8,852 bases of DNA, from positions 1-8,852 of the forward strand of contig JAMWDF010000094.1 in NCBI GenBank assembly GCA_023818865.1, read 5' to 3'. Of this stretch, positions 1 through 7,776 are shown one piece after another (position 1 is the first letter of the stretch; each line of letters starts with the position of its first letter). The position numbers were made by a program, and so were the translations under genes. The stretch comes from Candidatus Omnitrophota bacterium (lineage in GTDB: Bacteria; Ratteibacteria; UBA8468; B48-G9; DSTR01). Under the pieces are notes generated by a model. It saw nothing but the letters and a program-made list of their open reading frames with translations. It had not been told where the DNA came from and ran no database searches.

Positions 1-731
1 TTAAGATGGGGACAATCGGGAATGACCACTGGTGCTTTGAGCACCCGGTGACCGTTTCTTAAACCAAACCATTCTGGATGTTTGGTGAATTCCTCCTCGG
101 GTAGAAAGTAATTCATGGCATGATCCCCCAGAGTGAGATGAATACACCTGGCCGAGCAAGCATCAGTAATTTCTTTTCGGTAAATCTCATCCTGTTTCAC
201 CCAGTAGGCGCTGTTTTTCCGCCACAGATTCCACCGATTCCGATTCATCCAGCGGCTGAAAGTTCTAGCGTCTGTTCCTGGCAAAGTTCCATCCCGTCCC
301 CGATAAGGGAAAAGAGGTTTTTGCACCCCAGCCGGTAAAGGTTTCTTCTGGCCGAAAATAATGTCTTCATCCCTCAATCCAGCCCAGATAATCCCAGTTA
401 AACACCGGAGAACCTCTTGAACTCCGTAGAGGACCCCCTCTTTGCCCCCGGCAATTACCCAGAGATTTTCACCCTTGGGCACCAACTGAAAACTCTGCCT
501 GACTGTTTCCCACCGAGCTCTCTTCAGGAAAGAAATCGGAGCAACAGCCTGAGGCTTCTCTACTTGGCAGGCTGGCAACCCAGAAGGAATACCGTCTTCT
601 TCCAGCGCTATCAATGACAGTCTCAAGCCAGTTAAAATTTTTCTGGCAGACTCGTTTTTCTCTGCCGAGGCAATATCTTCTTCTACGCTTTTCCTCACTT
701 CCAAGGGTAGATTGCTGAATTCAATCTTCAT
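1..731 (-). CDS. DUF4838-like glycoside hydrolase-related protein, 3' end beyond the window
   Basis: Starts at ATG 731 and stays open for 243 codons to the left edge, so only the N-terminal part is visible. Residues about 80-125 look like the small alpha/beta domain that precedes the barrel in GH20, GH67 and DUF4838 proteins: a strand ending WVIAGGKEGVLYG and then a helix (VQEVLRCL). From about residue 140 the barrel seems to begin: FPYRGRDG, then WMNRNRWNLW, then GDHAMNYFLPEEEF followed by KHPEWFGLRNGHR. The His plus 'HPEWF.L..G.R' signature is what I associate with DUF4838. The family is assigned to glycoside hydrolase-like folds, but the reaction is not established. There is no signal peptide: the N-terminus (MKIEFSNLPLEVRKSVEEDI) is polar, unlike the two genes upstream, so it may act in the cytoplasm on imported oligosaccharides (inference). 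It follows the preceding gene by 17 bases. The domain call is fairly sure; the substrate is unknown. Confidence 0.75.
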   Translation of the reverse strand, partial: MKIEFSNLPLEVRKSVEEDIASAEKNESARKILTGLRLSLIALEEDGIPSGLPACQVEKPQAVAPISFLKRARWETVRQSFQLVPKGENLWVIAGGKEGVLYGVQEVLRCLTGIIWAGLRDEDIIFGQKKPLPAGVQKPLFPYRGRDGTLPGTDARTFSRWMNRNRWNLWRKNSAYWVKQDEIYRKEITDACSARCIHLTLGDHAMNYFLPEEEFTKHPEWFGLRNGHRVLKAPVVIPDCPHL

Positions 732-735
732 TAAA

Positions 736-741
736 CCCTCC
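736..741 (-). promoter_or_regulatory. Ribosome binding site of the DUF4838-like gene
   Basis: The leftward strand reads GGAGGG five to six bases before ATG 731 (TTGGAGGGTTTAATG). It sits entirely in the 17-base gap after the upstream stop codon. This supports ATG 731 as the true start of the gene without a signal peptide, and supports translation as part of the same transcript. Confidence 0.7.
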
Positions 742-748
742 AATTTAT

Positions 749-3700
749 CTATTGTTTAAGTTTTGTCTGTAATTCTTCAATGGCCTTAGCGACGGCTTCT
801 CGGCACTCCATCAAGACAGAATAAGGTGGGCAGTAATCGTTAAGCGTAGGAAAGAAAGACTGCCAAATTTCTTCCAACTTTTTCTCGGCCTTCTCTGCTT
901 CCTGAAGAAGGTTCCTGGCCCTGGATTCTCGGATCAGTTCCCTTAACAGACCAACATACCAGGCATCTTCCATCCCTTCCCGGATAATTTCCCAGCGGAT
1001 GCTGTCAATCGGAGCAGTATCCACCAAGCCCTTGCCCGGTTTGCTCCAAGCAGGTTTTTCCGGATGAACCGGGTACATTACTGAATTCCAGTGACTATAA
1101 CGGGAACGCCATACTTCGTCATGGCTTCCCCAGCACTGAATACCCCACCAGGAGATTAAATCAAGCTCATACTTGGCAGCTTGCCAGAGGTAACTGCGCC
1201 ACTCTGACGCTGGAGCAGAAACCGCGGTTCTGGGTGGAGGACCGCAGTTATACCACGAAACTAGATCTCCACTCGCCTTTGCCTTTTGAAAAAAATCACT
1301 GCTGTGGTGCATATACAAAATCTGCCATTGTTTCACTATTCCCAGTCCCTTTTCTGCTTCAGTGTAATCAATATTGTTGAAGGCAGTCATCACCGGCATG
1401 CCAGCTTCTCTGGCAGCTGGAGCCACTTTTTCCCACCAAAAATCAAAACCTGGTGGTTCGTCCCCAACTTTCAACACAAAGTTCTCCAGCCATCCTTTCC
1501 GGATCAGATGCTTCTTAAACAGTCTCACCATCTCTTCCGCATAGTAATCTGAAGCCCAAGAAATACCCTCTTTTACCGGTCGGCCCTCAAAACGTTTGGG
1601 AAAAGTCTGCTTAAATTCTCCATGCTGCCTGTGAACCAAGGAATTGTTGTATACCATATACCGCACTTTCCAGGGGCGAGCCGCCGCATTAATTGTTTCC
1701 ACCAACCAGTCAAAATAACTGACATCAAGAGCGAGATCGCCGTCATCACTTGCTTCCAACCAGTCCAACTGGATATCTTTGTATTTTCCCTCGGGACTGA
1801 AGTGCCAGCGAAACATCTCCGCTGGGCCTAAATGAATCACCCGCATGCCATGTTCCACCAGATTACTCACTAATGCTTCTACGTGCCTTTTCTCCAGCTC
1901 CCGACGATCATCCGGAGGAAACTGGGCTAAATGGATGTATGGGTCTCCACCTATCCCGTTTAACGGCAGGTTGAAGTTTCTCACAATCACTTCCACCGGA
2001 ATAGTCTTTTCCCGTCCATCAGCCTTACAGGTAATGGTGGACCGATAAAGACCTGGCTCAGCTCCATCTGAAGCAATCACCGTTAACCATAACGCCTGAG
2101 TTTGGCCAGCCTGAAGGGAAGAAACCGGACGTTCCAGAAGTACATCCGGATAGCCACACCAGCCTTTTTCCCAGCGGTCAGGCTCCACGGGATAGTAGTA
2201 AACCCAGCGCAACCACAGCGGCCCGTTCTTTCTTCTAAAAGCGGTGGGGTAACGACGGTCAATTTCTTTCCCTGTCTTAACATTCACCAGAGGCGATAAT
2301 GTCACCTCTAAGTTCTTAATATCCTGATAAGCTGTGATGGCCAGCTGTTCTGGTTCATATTCGCCCCGGGCTAAACTTAGAGACACCTTCTCCAGTAATT
2401 CTTTCGGCGGTCGGGTGTAGGGGTAGACCTTGGTTGCCTGACCAGCCACCCAGAAACTGAAACCCTCTGGTTCCTTCGCCTTTTTCAGGTAGGTGGCGAT
2501 AAACTGCCTGGCCGCCTTAACTGTGCCAGTTTGGTCACTCCCTGCCAGAAGAAGGAGCGGTTTTTGAGTATCCTGGTAGTTGTCGTAAAACAAGATGGCT
2601 CCTTTGCCTGGTCCTGGCCAGTCCTGACTGATGGATTTTTTCCACAATCCAGCCTCTTTAACCACCACATTGGTTAAAGGATTGCCAACCACCAACATTT
2701 TCCCTCCAGGGTTGGTCCAGGCTAGTCCGGCGCCAGTCTTCTGAGAGATAAGTCTCGCCAGACCTTTTTCTTCTTCACTGGCCAATCCGGAACAGTAAAC
2801 GGTAAAATCTCTCTCCAGCAGAAAAGAATTCACCAAGGGCTGAAAACTCTTCGGATGATAGAGATTTCCAGTAACGGCTGGCTTGGTTGGTGAATAAAAT
2901 TTAACTACTGGCTCCGCAAGCGAATAAGCGCCTTTTGAGTCAAATTCTCCGATGAGCTTGCCCCAGGTATCCACCGCCTGCAATTTCCAGCTATCAGGAA
3001 CCGCGTTTCTTATGCTCACCGCAGTAGTTGGACTGCACTGGTACTCAGCAAGGAGGCTGTCTGTTTTTCCTATCACCCGAAGTTTTCCCGCAAAAAAGGG
3101 AACGATTTTCCCCTGGAGAAAGCCGTTTGTCTGCTTCAAGGAGTCTAAAACCAGGAACAATGGTGTGACCTGTCTCACCGGCTCACCTACCCCGGTGCAG
3201 GAAGTTAAGTAGACTTTAGTTTCCCAGACATCGCCTGGTTTCAGGACCATACTTTTCAGCACTGGTTCCAGAGTGGTCCCTGGGCAGTTGTAGAATCCAA
3301 CCAGAGCTGTTTCATCCATAACCATAGCCAAAGTATCTCCAGTACCGCGATTTACCTGGGCGGCCCAATTACCTTTGAGCCTGGGCGTTTTCCTTTTTCC
3401 GCTAACCCAGTGCCGGGGAGGTTCATTCTCCCAGGCGGGCCCAAAAAATTTTTCTTCCTGGTATTTCTCCCGGTAACGCGTCAAATTCAGAGACTGGTCT
3501 AACTCTAATAACCCAGCTTCTGTTTCCAGGTAAATAAGGTCATCTTTCTTCTGATATTTTCCTCTGGCACCTGGACTGACCACTGTATGCAATCGCAGAG
3601 AAAATCCGGTTGGTTCAGCTGAAAGATTCTCCAACCTATAGCGAACTTCCAGCAAACAGGTAGCCCGCCGCAGGATCATGGTCCGGGTAAATCGGTAACT

Positions 3701-4162
3701 ACCTTCGCTCGTCTGAACTAAAACTGCCGCAGAACCACCTTGGCTAACGGTATAGATTTGGGGAACGAAAAGCTTACCAACATCTGGCGCTTTCCCCTGA
3801 AATTCTTTCCAGTTAACCGGGTCCCATTGTTCCCCAAAGATATGTCCTTTCACATAATCTGTTTGCCCGTAAAGGACATCTACCATTTCATAGCCGGTAG
3901 GCTTGAAAAACCAGTTCAAAATTCCCTGAGACTGACCTGGCCGACTGCTAATTTTCACCCTGACTAGATCATTTTCCAGAATGAAAGTGCCGTCTGGATT
4001 AGCATTCACCATTAGTTGTTCTGCTCTTACCACTAAGGCAGTGACCAACCAAACCAAGAAAACTAATTTTTTCCCATCTTTATTTCTCCCGGTAAACAGA
4101 TTCATTTTCATTGCGTTTATCAAGTTTGTCTTCCCTCTCAGAAAACCCATATCCTCTGGCAT
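749..4162 (-). CDS. Secreted multidomain glycosidase with C-terminal DUF4091/GH123-like catalytic domain
   Basis: Read from ATG 4162 (1137 aa), chosen because GAGG lies five bases upstream. The same frame also offers GTG 4192, ATG 4150, ATG 4111 and ATG 4105. Residues about 31-47 are a signal-peptide core (KKLVFLVWLVTALVVRA), with a long n-region from this start. Then come a galactose-mutarotase-like beta-sandwich (about 50-335), a short beta region, and an alpha/beta segment (about 455-565) with VVGNP and AGSDQTGTVKAARQF, like accessory domains that precede GH20/GH67 barrels. Next is a GH123-type N-terminal beta domain (about 590-732; SLSLARGEYEPEQLAI, LWLTVIASDGAEPGLYRSTI), then a barrel (about 738-1075). 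The barrel holds FVLKVGDEPPG, with Asp901-Glu902 matching the adjacent Asp-Glu pair of GH123 N-acetyl-beta-galactosaminidases. It also has SWYNCG and the closing SIRWEIIREGMEDAWY typical of DUF4091. The tail is helical. The likely role is extracytoplasmic exo-hydrolysis of a glycan; the substrate is inferred, not shown. Confidence 0.85.
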   Translation of the reverse strand: MPEDMGFLRGKTNLINAMKMNLFTGRNKDGKKLVFLVWLVTALVVRAEQLMVNANPDGTFILENDLVRVKISSRPGQSQGILNWFFKPTGYEMVDVLYGQTDYVKGHIFGEQWDPVNWKEFQGKAPDVGKLFVPQIYTVSQGGSAAVLVQTSEGSYRFTRTMILRRATCLLEVRYRLENLSAEPTGFSLRLHTVVSPGARGKYQKKDDLIYLETEAGLLELDQSLNLTRYREKYQEEKFFGPAWENEPPRHWVSGKRKTPRLKGNWAAQVNRGTGDTLAMVMDETALVGFYNCPGTTLEPVLKSMVLKPGDVWETKVYLTSCTGVGEPVRQVTPLFLVLDSLKQTNGFLQGKIVPFFAGKLRVIGKTDSLLAEYQCSPTTAVSIRNAVPDSWKLQAVDTWGKLIGEFDSKGAYSLAEPVVKFYSPTKPAVTGNLYHPKSFQPLVNSFLLERDFTVYCSGLASEEEKGLARLISQKTGAGLAWTNPGGKMLVVGNPLTNVVVKEAGLWKKSISQDWPGPGKGAILFYDNYQDTQKPLLLLAGSDQTGTVKAARQFIATYLKKAKEPEGFSFWVAGQATKVYPYTRPPKELLEKVSLSLARGEYEPEQLAITAYQDIKNLEVTLSPLVNVKTGKEIDRRYPTAFRRKNGPLWLRWVYYYPVEPDRWEKGWCGYPDVLLERPVSSLQAGQTQALWLTVIASDGAEPGLYRSTITCKADGREKTIPVEVIVRNFNLPLNGIGGDPYIHLAQFPPDDRRELEKRHVEALVSNLVEHGMRVIHLGPAEMFRWHFSPEGKYKDIQLDWLEASDDGDLALDVSYFDWLVETINAAARPWKVRYMVYNNSLVHRQHGEFKQTFPKRFEGRPVKEGISWASDYYAEEMVRLFKKHLIRKGWLENFVLKVGDEPPGFDFWWEKVAPAAREAGMPVMTAFNNIDYTEAEKGLGIVKQWQILYMHHSSDFFQKAKASGDLVSWYNCGPPPRTAVSAPASEWRSYLWQAAKYELDLISWWGIQCWGSHDEVWRSRYSHWNSVMYPVHPEKPAWSKPGKGLVDTAPIDSIRWEIIREGMEDAWYVGLLRELIRESRARNLLQEAEKAEKKLEEIWQSFFPTLNDYCPPYSVLMECREAVAKAIEELQTKLKQ

Positions 4163-4293
4163 TCTAACCTCAGGCTGCCAATGGTCTTTCACCCAGCAGA
4201 TTTTTCCATCAGCCTGGGATTAATCAATCGCCCAATTTCCTCCTCCGAGAATATAACCACCTGGCGGAAAAATTTCCCCTCCGTGAGGAGCAA
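4163..4293 (-). other. Intergenic spacer between the two large glycosidase genes
   Basis: This 131-base gap is the only sizeable spacer within the gene run. On the leftward strand it contains purine-rich stretches (GGAGGGGAAA near 4275, GGAGGAGGAAA near 4240) and an 8-base palindrome GATTAATC at 4218-4225. I see no stem followed by a T-run that would end transcription. A TATATT-like hexamer lies near 4251 but has no convincing partner 17 bases upstream. The spacer could hold an internal promoter or an RNA processing site, but nothing decisive is visible. Confidence 0.4.
4168..4172 (-). promoter_or_regulatory. Ribosome binding site that decides the start of the mosaic DUF4091 gene
   Basis: The leftward strand reads TGAGG followed by TTAGA and ATG 4162, a five-base spacer. 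GTG 4192 has no clear Shine-Dalgarno upstream. ATG 4150 has GAGG only two bases away. ATG 4111 and ATG 4105 give a shorter, more typical signal peptide, but the nearest purine run (GAGAGGGAAGA) ends too far upstream. I therefore prefer 4162, while allowing that translation may start at 4150 or 4111. Confidence 0.5.
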
Positions 4294-7200
4294 TTATTGG
4301 CTAACCCAGAGGTTTTTCAGTCGGATTGCCGGGTTGGCGACTGGATACATTTCTGGACCGTAAACCCCCCGGTCCCTCATTTCCAGAATGAGCCGCGTCA
4401 AGATGACAGGAAAGTCCATCACCCCGTCACCGCCTTCAAACTTCCAGTTTCTGTCCCTGGGACCATGATAGCCACCAGGATAACGGAAAGGCAATCCAAA
4501 CTTAATATTAGCCCAAGCATCAAAGTTAATATAACTTTCACTCTCCCAGTCAGATACGTTCCACCGGTCTGGTTCATAGCCGATGGAAATCCACCGTTCC
4601 CCTTTCGCATCCTTAAATTCCCAGATTACCCGACTCCAACTGCTGTTACCCTTAACCATAACTCCGCAGCTGGTTGAGAGAACGGAAACAACCAACGATT
4701 TATTCGGCTTTAGAATTAGGTAACGAGGACACACAGGCGGTATCTCTGGCTGGGGCAAAAGACTCACTTCCAGCGCCATCCCCTTTTCCTCATCTTTGAC
4801 CCACCTAATCGTTCCTTTACCCTGTCTGGCTGGATTGTCAAAAACGTTGTTTTCTATCTCTTCATCCCTTGCCTCAGCCAGTTTCCAGCCATCTTCTGAA
4901 GAGAAATCATCCAGAACTACAGCGCTGGCTGGTAAAGAATCATCAAGTAAACTCTTTCCTCCATTAACCGCGGCGATTGGTTCCGGCAAGACAAGATAAC
5001 ACGGTAAGTCAGAAACTCTGAGAGAGAAAATTCCTTGGTTGCTTTTCATCTGGGTAACATTGCCCATACTGTCAACTAACACTGCCGAGCCTGGCTTTGT
5101 CACTTTTACTTGTATTTCTCTTTCGCCTCTCAGGGTCCAAGTAGCCAGAACAGTTTCTTTCCCCTTTTGAAACTGGAAGGCATAAAGACTCAGGGAACCA
5201 GTATTCCAGACGCGCTGGAACTTGGCTTGGTCCAGGACCTGAGTCAGAGTAGCCATGGCTACGTATGACGGCTTGGGATAAAGAAGGGGATTACGCCTCA
5301 AGAAACCGCTGGCTCCGTAAATGGTGTAGTAATAAGAATCAGCTACATCATCCAACAGGCCAATGTTGATCCTGGGCATACCATAAGCCAGGGCATGAAG
5401 AGCATCACGGGTATAATAAGCCGCTTGGTTTCTCAAAGAAAGTGCCCCTGGTTGAGTACACCGGCAGATCCATTCAAAACCAGAAGAAACAGGAATATCT
5501 TCATAACCATACCGCTTCTTCAGTTCCTTCAACCACCAGAGTTCTTGGAAATTGCCTAGTTCTGGTTGCCTCTCCGGCATCTTCCAACCAGCTACTCCTT
5601 CTATGCCAAAAGCATCAATATACTCGCGGGGAAATTTCCTTCGCATAAACTGAACCATTAAAGGAGAGCTGCTGTTACCGAAGGTAATTTTTACCCCAGG
5701 TAGTTTCTCCCGGTATAATTTAGCTGCTTCTTCCGCCTGTTGCCACAGCTTCTGAAACCTTTCCTCTTCCTGTGGGGTCAGTTCCGGCTCTGGCTTTCCC
5801 AGAAGTTCTGGATAAAACATCTGACTTAACCGACCGGAAATACCAGTCTCATGAAAAATCATCACCCAGTCAACCTGATTGTGGCGGGCAAAAAAGTCCT
5901 TGACAATCTCTTCTCGTTTCGCTCCATACCAGGGAGCCATTGAGTAGGAGAGATTATATCTCGCTAACTGTTCGCCAGTGATAGTTCTCCAGTTGGTCGG
6001 GCAAACATGCCGAATACCCATCTTCTGGAGAAGAGGACCTACCACTTCTAAAGAAGGATTTCCCCCATGAGAAGAGGCAAACCACCAGACGCCAAAAGGA
6101 GATTCTAAACCTGTTTTTCTAGTATCCGGCGGAAGGAGAGCGTAAGAAAACGGTTCTTCCCATACCACCCAGCCTGCTTGGTCAATTACTTGGAGATGAG
6201 CTTGAAACCAGCCTACTGTCGGCTGACTTAAATCCATTTCTACCGTTTGCTGAAATTCCCTTCCCCCAGTTGCCGGAAGCGAAATAGTTGTTTTTCTAGT
6301 ATTCTGGCGCTGGTAAAAATCATGCGTTTTCAGCACCAAATGGCCTGAAAAAGGCTTTTCCTGGCAGTTCTTGAGATGAACAAAAACAACCGGTTTCTTC
6401 TCGCCAGCAAAAACAAAATCTCCATGCCTGGTATTGATTCTGACCTCAACCGGTGAGGTTTCCAGGGTAATGGCCAGCAGGTGAACACTGCTTGGCAGTC
6501 CCAATGGTTTTACCGAACAATTCTGATAAGCAAAAAAATGCACCGCTGGCCGAAGTTCCTTGGTCACTTCCAAATCCAGAAAATCACCTTCCCGGCCAAA
6601 TTTCGGAAACTGCTCCCCTAAAAGGTCTGAAATTTCCCCTGTCGGCAAATCCACACTGACCAGCCAGAGAGGAACCTTTACTGTTTTTTTCCCAAGGATA
6701 ATGGTCGCCTCTCCGACTTTCTGAATATTTTCATTCCTTGGCTTTTCCCCATCTGGTAAGATAACAACCTTGTCCGCAAAAGCATCTCCCCGACCACCAC
6801 TATCTCCATAATGGTTACCGAAACGAGTTAACCGTAAGGCAATAGCTGGCACCTTATTGGACGATGGTTCTACCAGACAAACCAGATGAGCCCGGCGATA
6901 AAAACGCCTGGGAATTCTGAAAATAATGGATTCTGGGTTGCCGTCAAAGGCGCTTCTAGTAGTATAGTTATCACAAAAATCAGCCGGATCAATGGCTTCT
7001 TCCAGCCAACGGGAAACACCCACATCAATATGCTCAACCCAGGAGGCGACCTTGACCGGAACGGTGGCCAAAGTAGTTTCTCCGTTTAAAGTAATATCTT
7101 TTAGTTCCAAGGTTCCTGGCCGTCGGTAATGACCGAGAGGGAGAGAAAGAAAAAGTTCTTGAAGCAAGGTTTTTTCTTTCCTGACACTTATCACCGAGCA

Positions 7201-7761
7201 GCCCGGTGAAAGTTCCATGAAGGCTGAATCTTTGCCCGGTACCCCTGGTAAGAAATCTATTAGTCGGGTATCCAACCAAATTGCTACCCCTTCAGGTTGA
7301 ACATCCAGCCTTATCTGAAAAACATGTCTGCTGGCCGGGGAGAAAAGGTGGTAATGAGAAAGAATCCGGTTCTGCTCCTGGAACACATATCTATCCACAA
7401 ACTGGTAAAACCAGCCTCGTTGCCTGGCTTCACTGACATAAAAACTGGGATTAGGCTTCAGATAATAGTCATGTTGAACAGAAGGGCGCCCGGAAAATGT
7501 AAGAGCAAATCTGAGGTAAGCATGCCTGGCTTCCCGGGGCAAGAGAAGAGAAAAATTAGCCTTTTTCTCACCTTGAACCCAGGAAAAATTCATCATACTT
7601 CCCTCTCTTTCCAGTGAGCCTTCAACGACTAACCCCTGGCCTACTTCCGGAAAGGAAAACTGATACCGGGATTTCTCTGTTGTCTGAAAGGGAAAAGGTA
7701 TCTCGGCGGCTAATGTGATCGGGAAAACGATGGAGAGAAAGATCAAAAAAATTCGGTTCAT
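4294..7761 (-). CDS. Secreted clan GH-A-like glycoside hydrolase with C-terminal beta-rich domain
   Basis: 1155 aa from ATG 7761. A clean signal peptide (MNRIFLIFLSIVFPITLAA) predicts cleavage near residues 18-19. Residues about 20-545 are beta-rich accessory domains I cannot name. SPFGVWW (about 554-560) opens a region resembling the (beta/alpha)8 barrel of clan GH-A enzymes such as GH39 or GH5. Glu638 in WVMIFHETG and Glu763 in PVSSGFEW lie 125 residues apart, a plausible acid/base on strand 4 and nucleophile on strand 7. The usual Asn before the acid/base is His here. The barrel ends with YGASGFLRRNPLLYPKPSYVAM. A small beta-sandwich follows (LYAFQFQKGKETVLATWTL ... VLVDSMGN), as in GH39-type proteins. 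Residues about 948-1155 form a separate domain starting LDDFSSEDGW, possibly carbohydrate-binding. The stop is 131 bases before the next gene. The hydrolase fold is likely; family and substrate are unresolved. Confidence 0.75.
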   Translation of the reverse strand: MNRIFLIFLSIVFPITLAAEIPFPFQTTEKSRYQFSFPEVGQGLVVEGSLEREGSMMNFSWVQGEKKANFSLLLPREARHAYLRFALTFSGRPSVQHDYYLKPNPSFYVSEARQRGWFYQFVDRYVFQEQNRILSHYHLFSPASRHVFQIRLDVQPEGVAIWLDTRLIDFLPGVPGKDSAFMELSPGCSVISVRKEKTLLQELFLSLPLGHYRRPGTLELKDITLNGETTLATVPVKVASWVEHIDVGVSRWLEEAIDPADFCDNYTTRSAFDGNPESIIFRIPRRFYRRAHLVCLVEPSSNKVPAIALRLTRFGNHYGDSGGRGDAFADKVVILPDGEKPRNENIQKVGEATIILGKKTVKVPLWLVSVDLPTGEISDLLGEQFPKFGREGDFLDLEVTKELRPAVHFFAYQNCSVKPLGLPSSVHLLAITLETSPVEVRINTRHGDFVFAGEKKPVVFVHLKNCQEKPFSGHLVLKTHDFYQRQNTRKTTISLPATGGREFQQTVEMDLSQPTVGWFQAHLQVIDQAGWVVWEEPFSYALLPPDTRKTGLESPFGVWWFASSHGGNPSLEVVGPLLQKMGIRHVCPTNWRTITGEQLARYNLSYSMAPWYGAKREEIVKDFFARHNQVDWVMIFHETGISGRLSQMFYPELLGKPEPELTPQEEERFQKLWQQAEEAAKLYREKLPGVKITFGNSSSPLMVQFMRRKFPREYIDAFGIEGVAGWKMPERQPELGNFQELWWLKELKKRYGYEDIPVSSGFEWICRCTQPGALSLRNQAAYYTRDALHALAYGMPRINIGLLDDVADSYYYTIYGASGFLRRNPLLYPKPSYVAMATLTQVLDQAKFQRVWNTGSLSLYAFQFQKGKETVLATWTLRGEREIQVKVTKPGSAVLVDSMGNVTQMKSNQGIFSLRVSDLPCYLVLPEPIAAVNGGKSLLDDSLPASAVVLDDFSSEDGWKLAEARDEEIENNVFDNPARQGKGTIRWVKDEEKGMALEVSLLPQPEIPPVCPRYLILKPNKSLVVSVLSTSCGVMVKGNSSWSRVIWEFKDAKGERWISIGYEPDRWNVSDWESESYINFDAWANIKFGLPFRYPGGYHGPRDRNWKFEGGDGVMDFPVILTRLILEMRDRGVYGPEMYPVANPAIRLKNLWVSQ

Positions 7762-7768
7762 GTTATTT

Positions 7769-7774
7769 CCCCCT
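7769..7774 (-). promoter_or_regulatory. Ribosome binding site of the GH-A-like gene
   Basis: AGGGGG on the leftward strand, seven bases before ATG 7761, lies directly after the stop codon of the preceding gene (TAA at 7777-7779). The 15-base gap leaves no room for a separate promoter, so this gene is probably co-transcribed with the truncated DUF4091 gene. Confidence 0.7.
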
Positions 7775-7776
7775 AG

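Noticed and set aside
120..617. Small plus-strand open frames of 66-72 codons across the left end
   Set aside because: They lie antisense to a well-supported leftward gene with a good ribosome binding site and recognisable DUF4838-like motifs; their own translations look like nothing.
4265..4285. GGGGAAATTTTTCC as a possible terminator hairpin
   Set aside because: The inverted repeat is about five bases with almost no loop and no T-run after it, so it would not form a stable intrinsic terminator.
4181..4677. Plus-strand frames of 60 and 126 codons over the spacer and the end of the GH-A-like gene
   Set aside because: Mostly antisense to real coding sequence, with no domain-like content. The Pro- and Phe-rich composition is what antisense of Gly- and Lys-rich codons gives.
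7297..7617. Plus-strand frame of 106 codons
   Set aside because: Fully antisense to the N-terminal domain of the GH-A-like protein; no ribosome binding site or family motif was seen.
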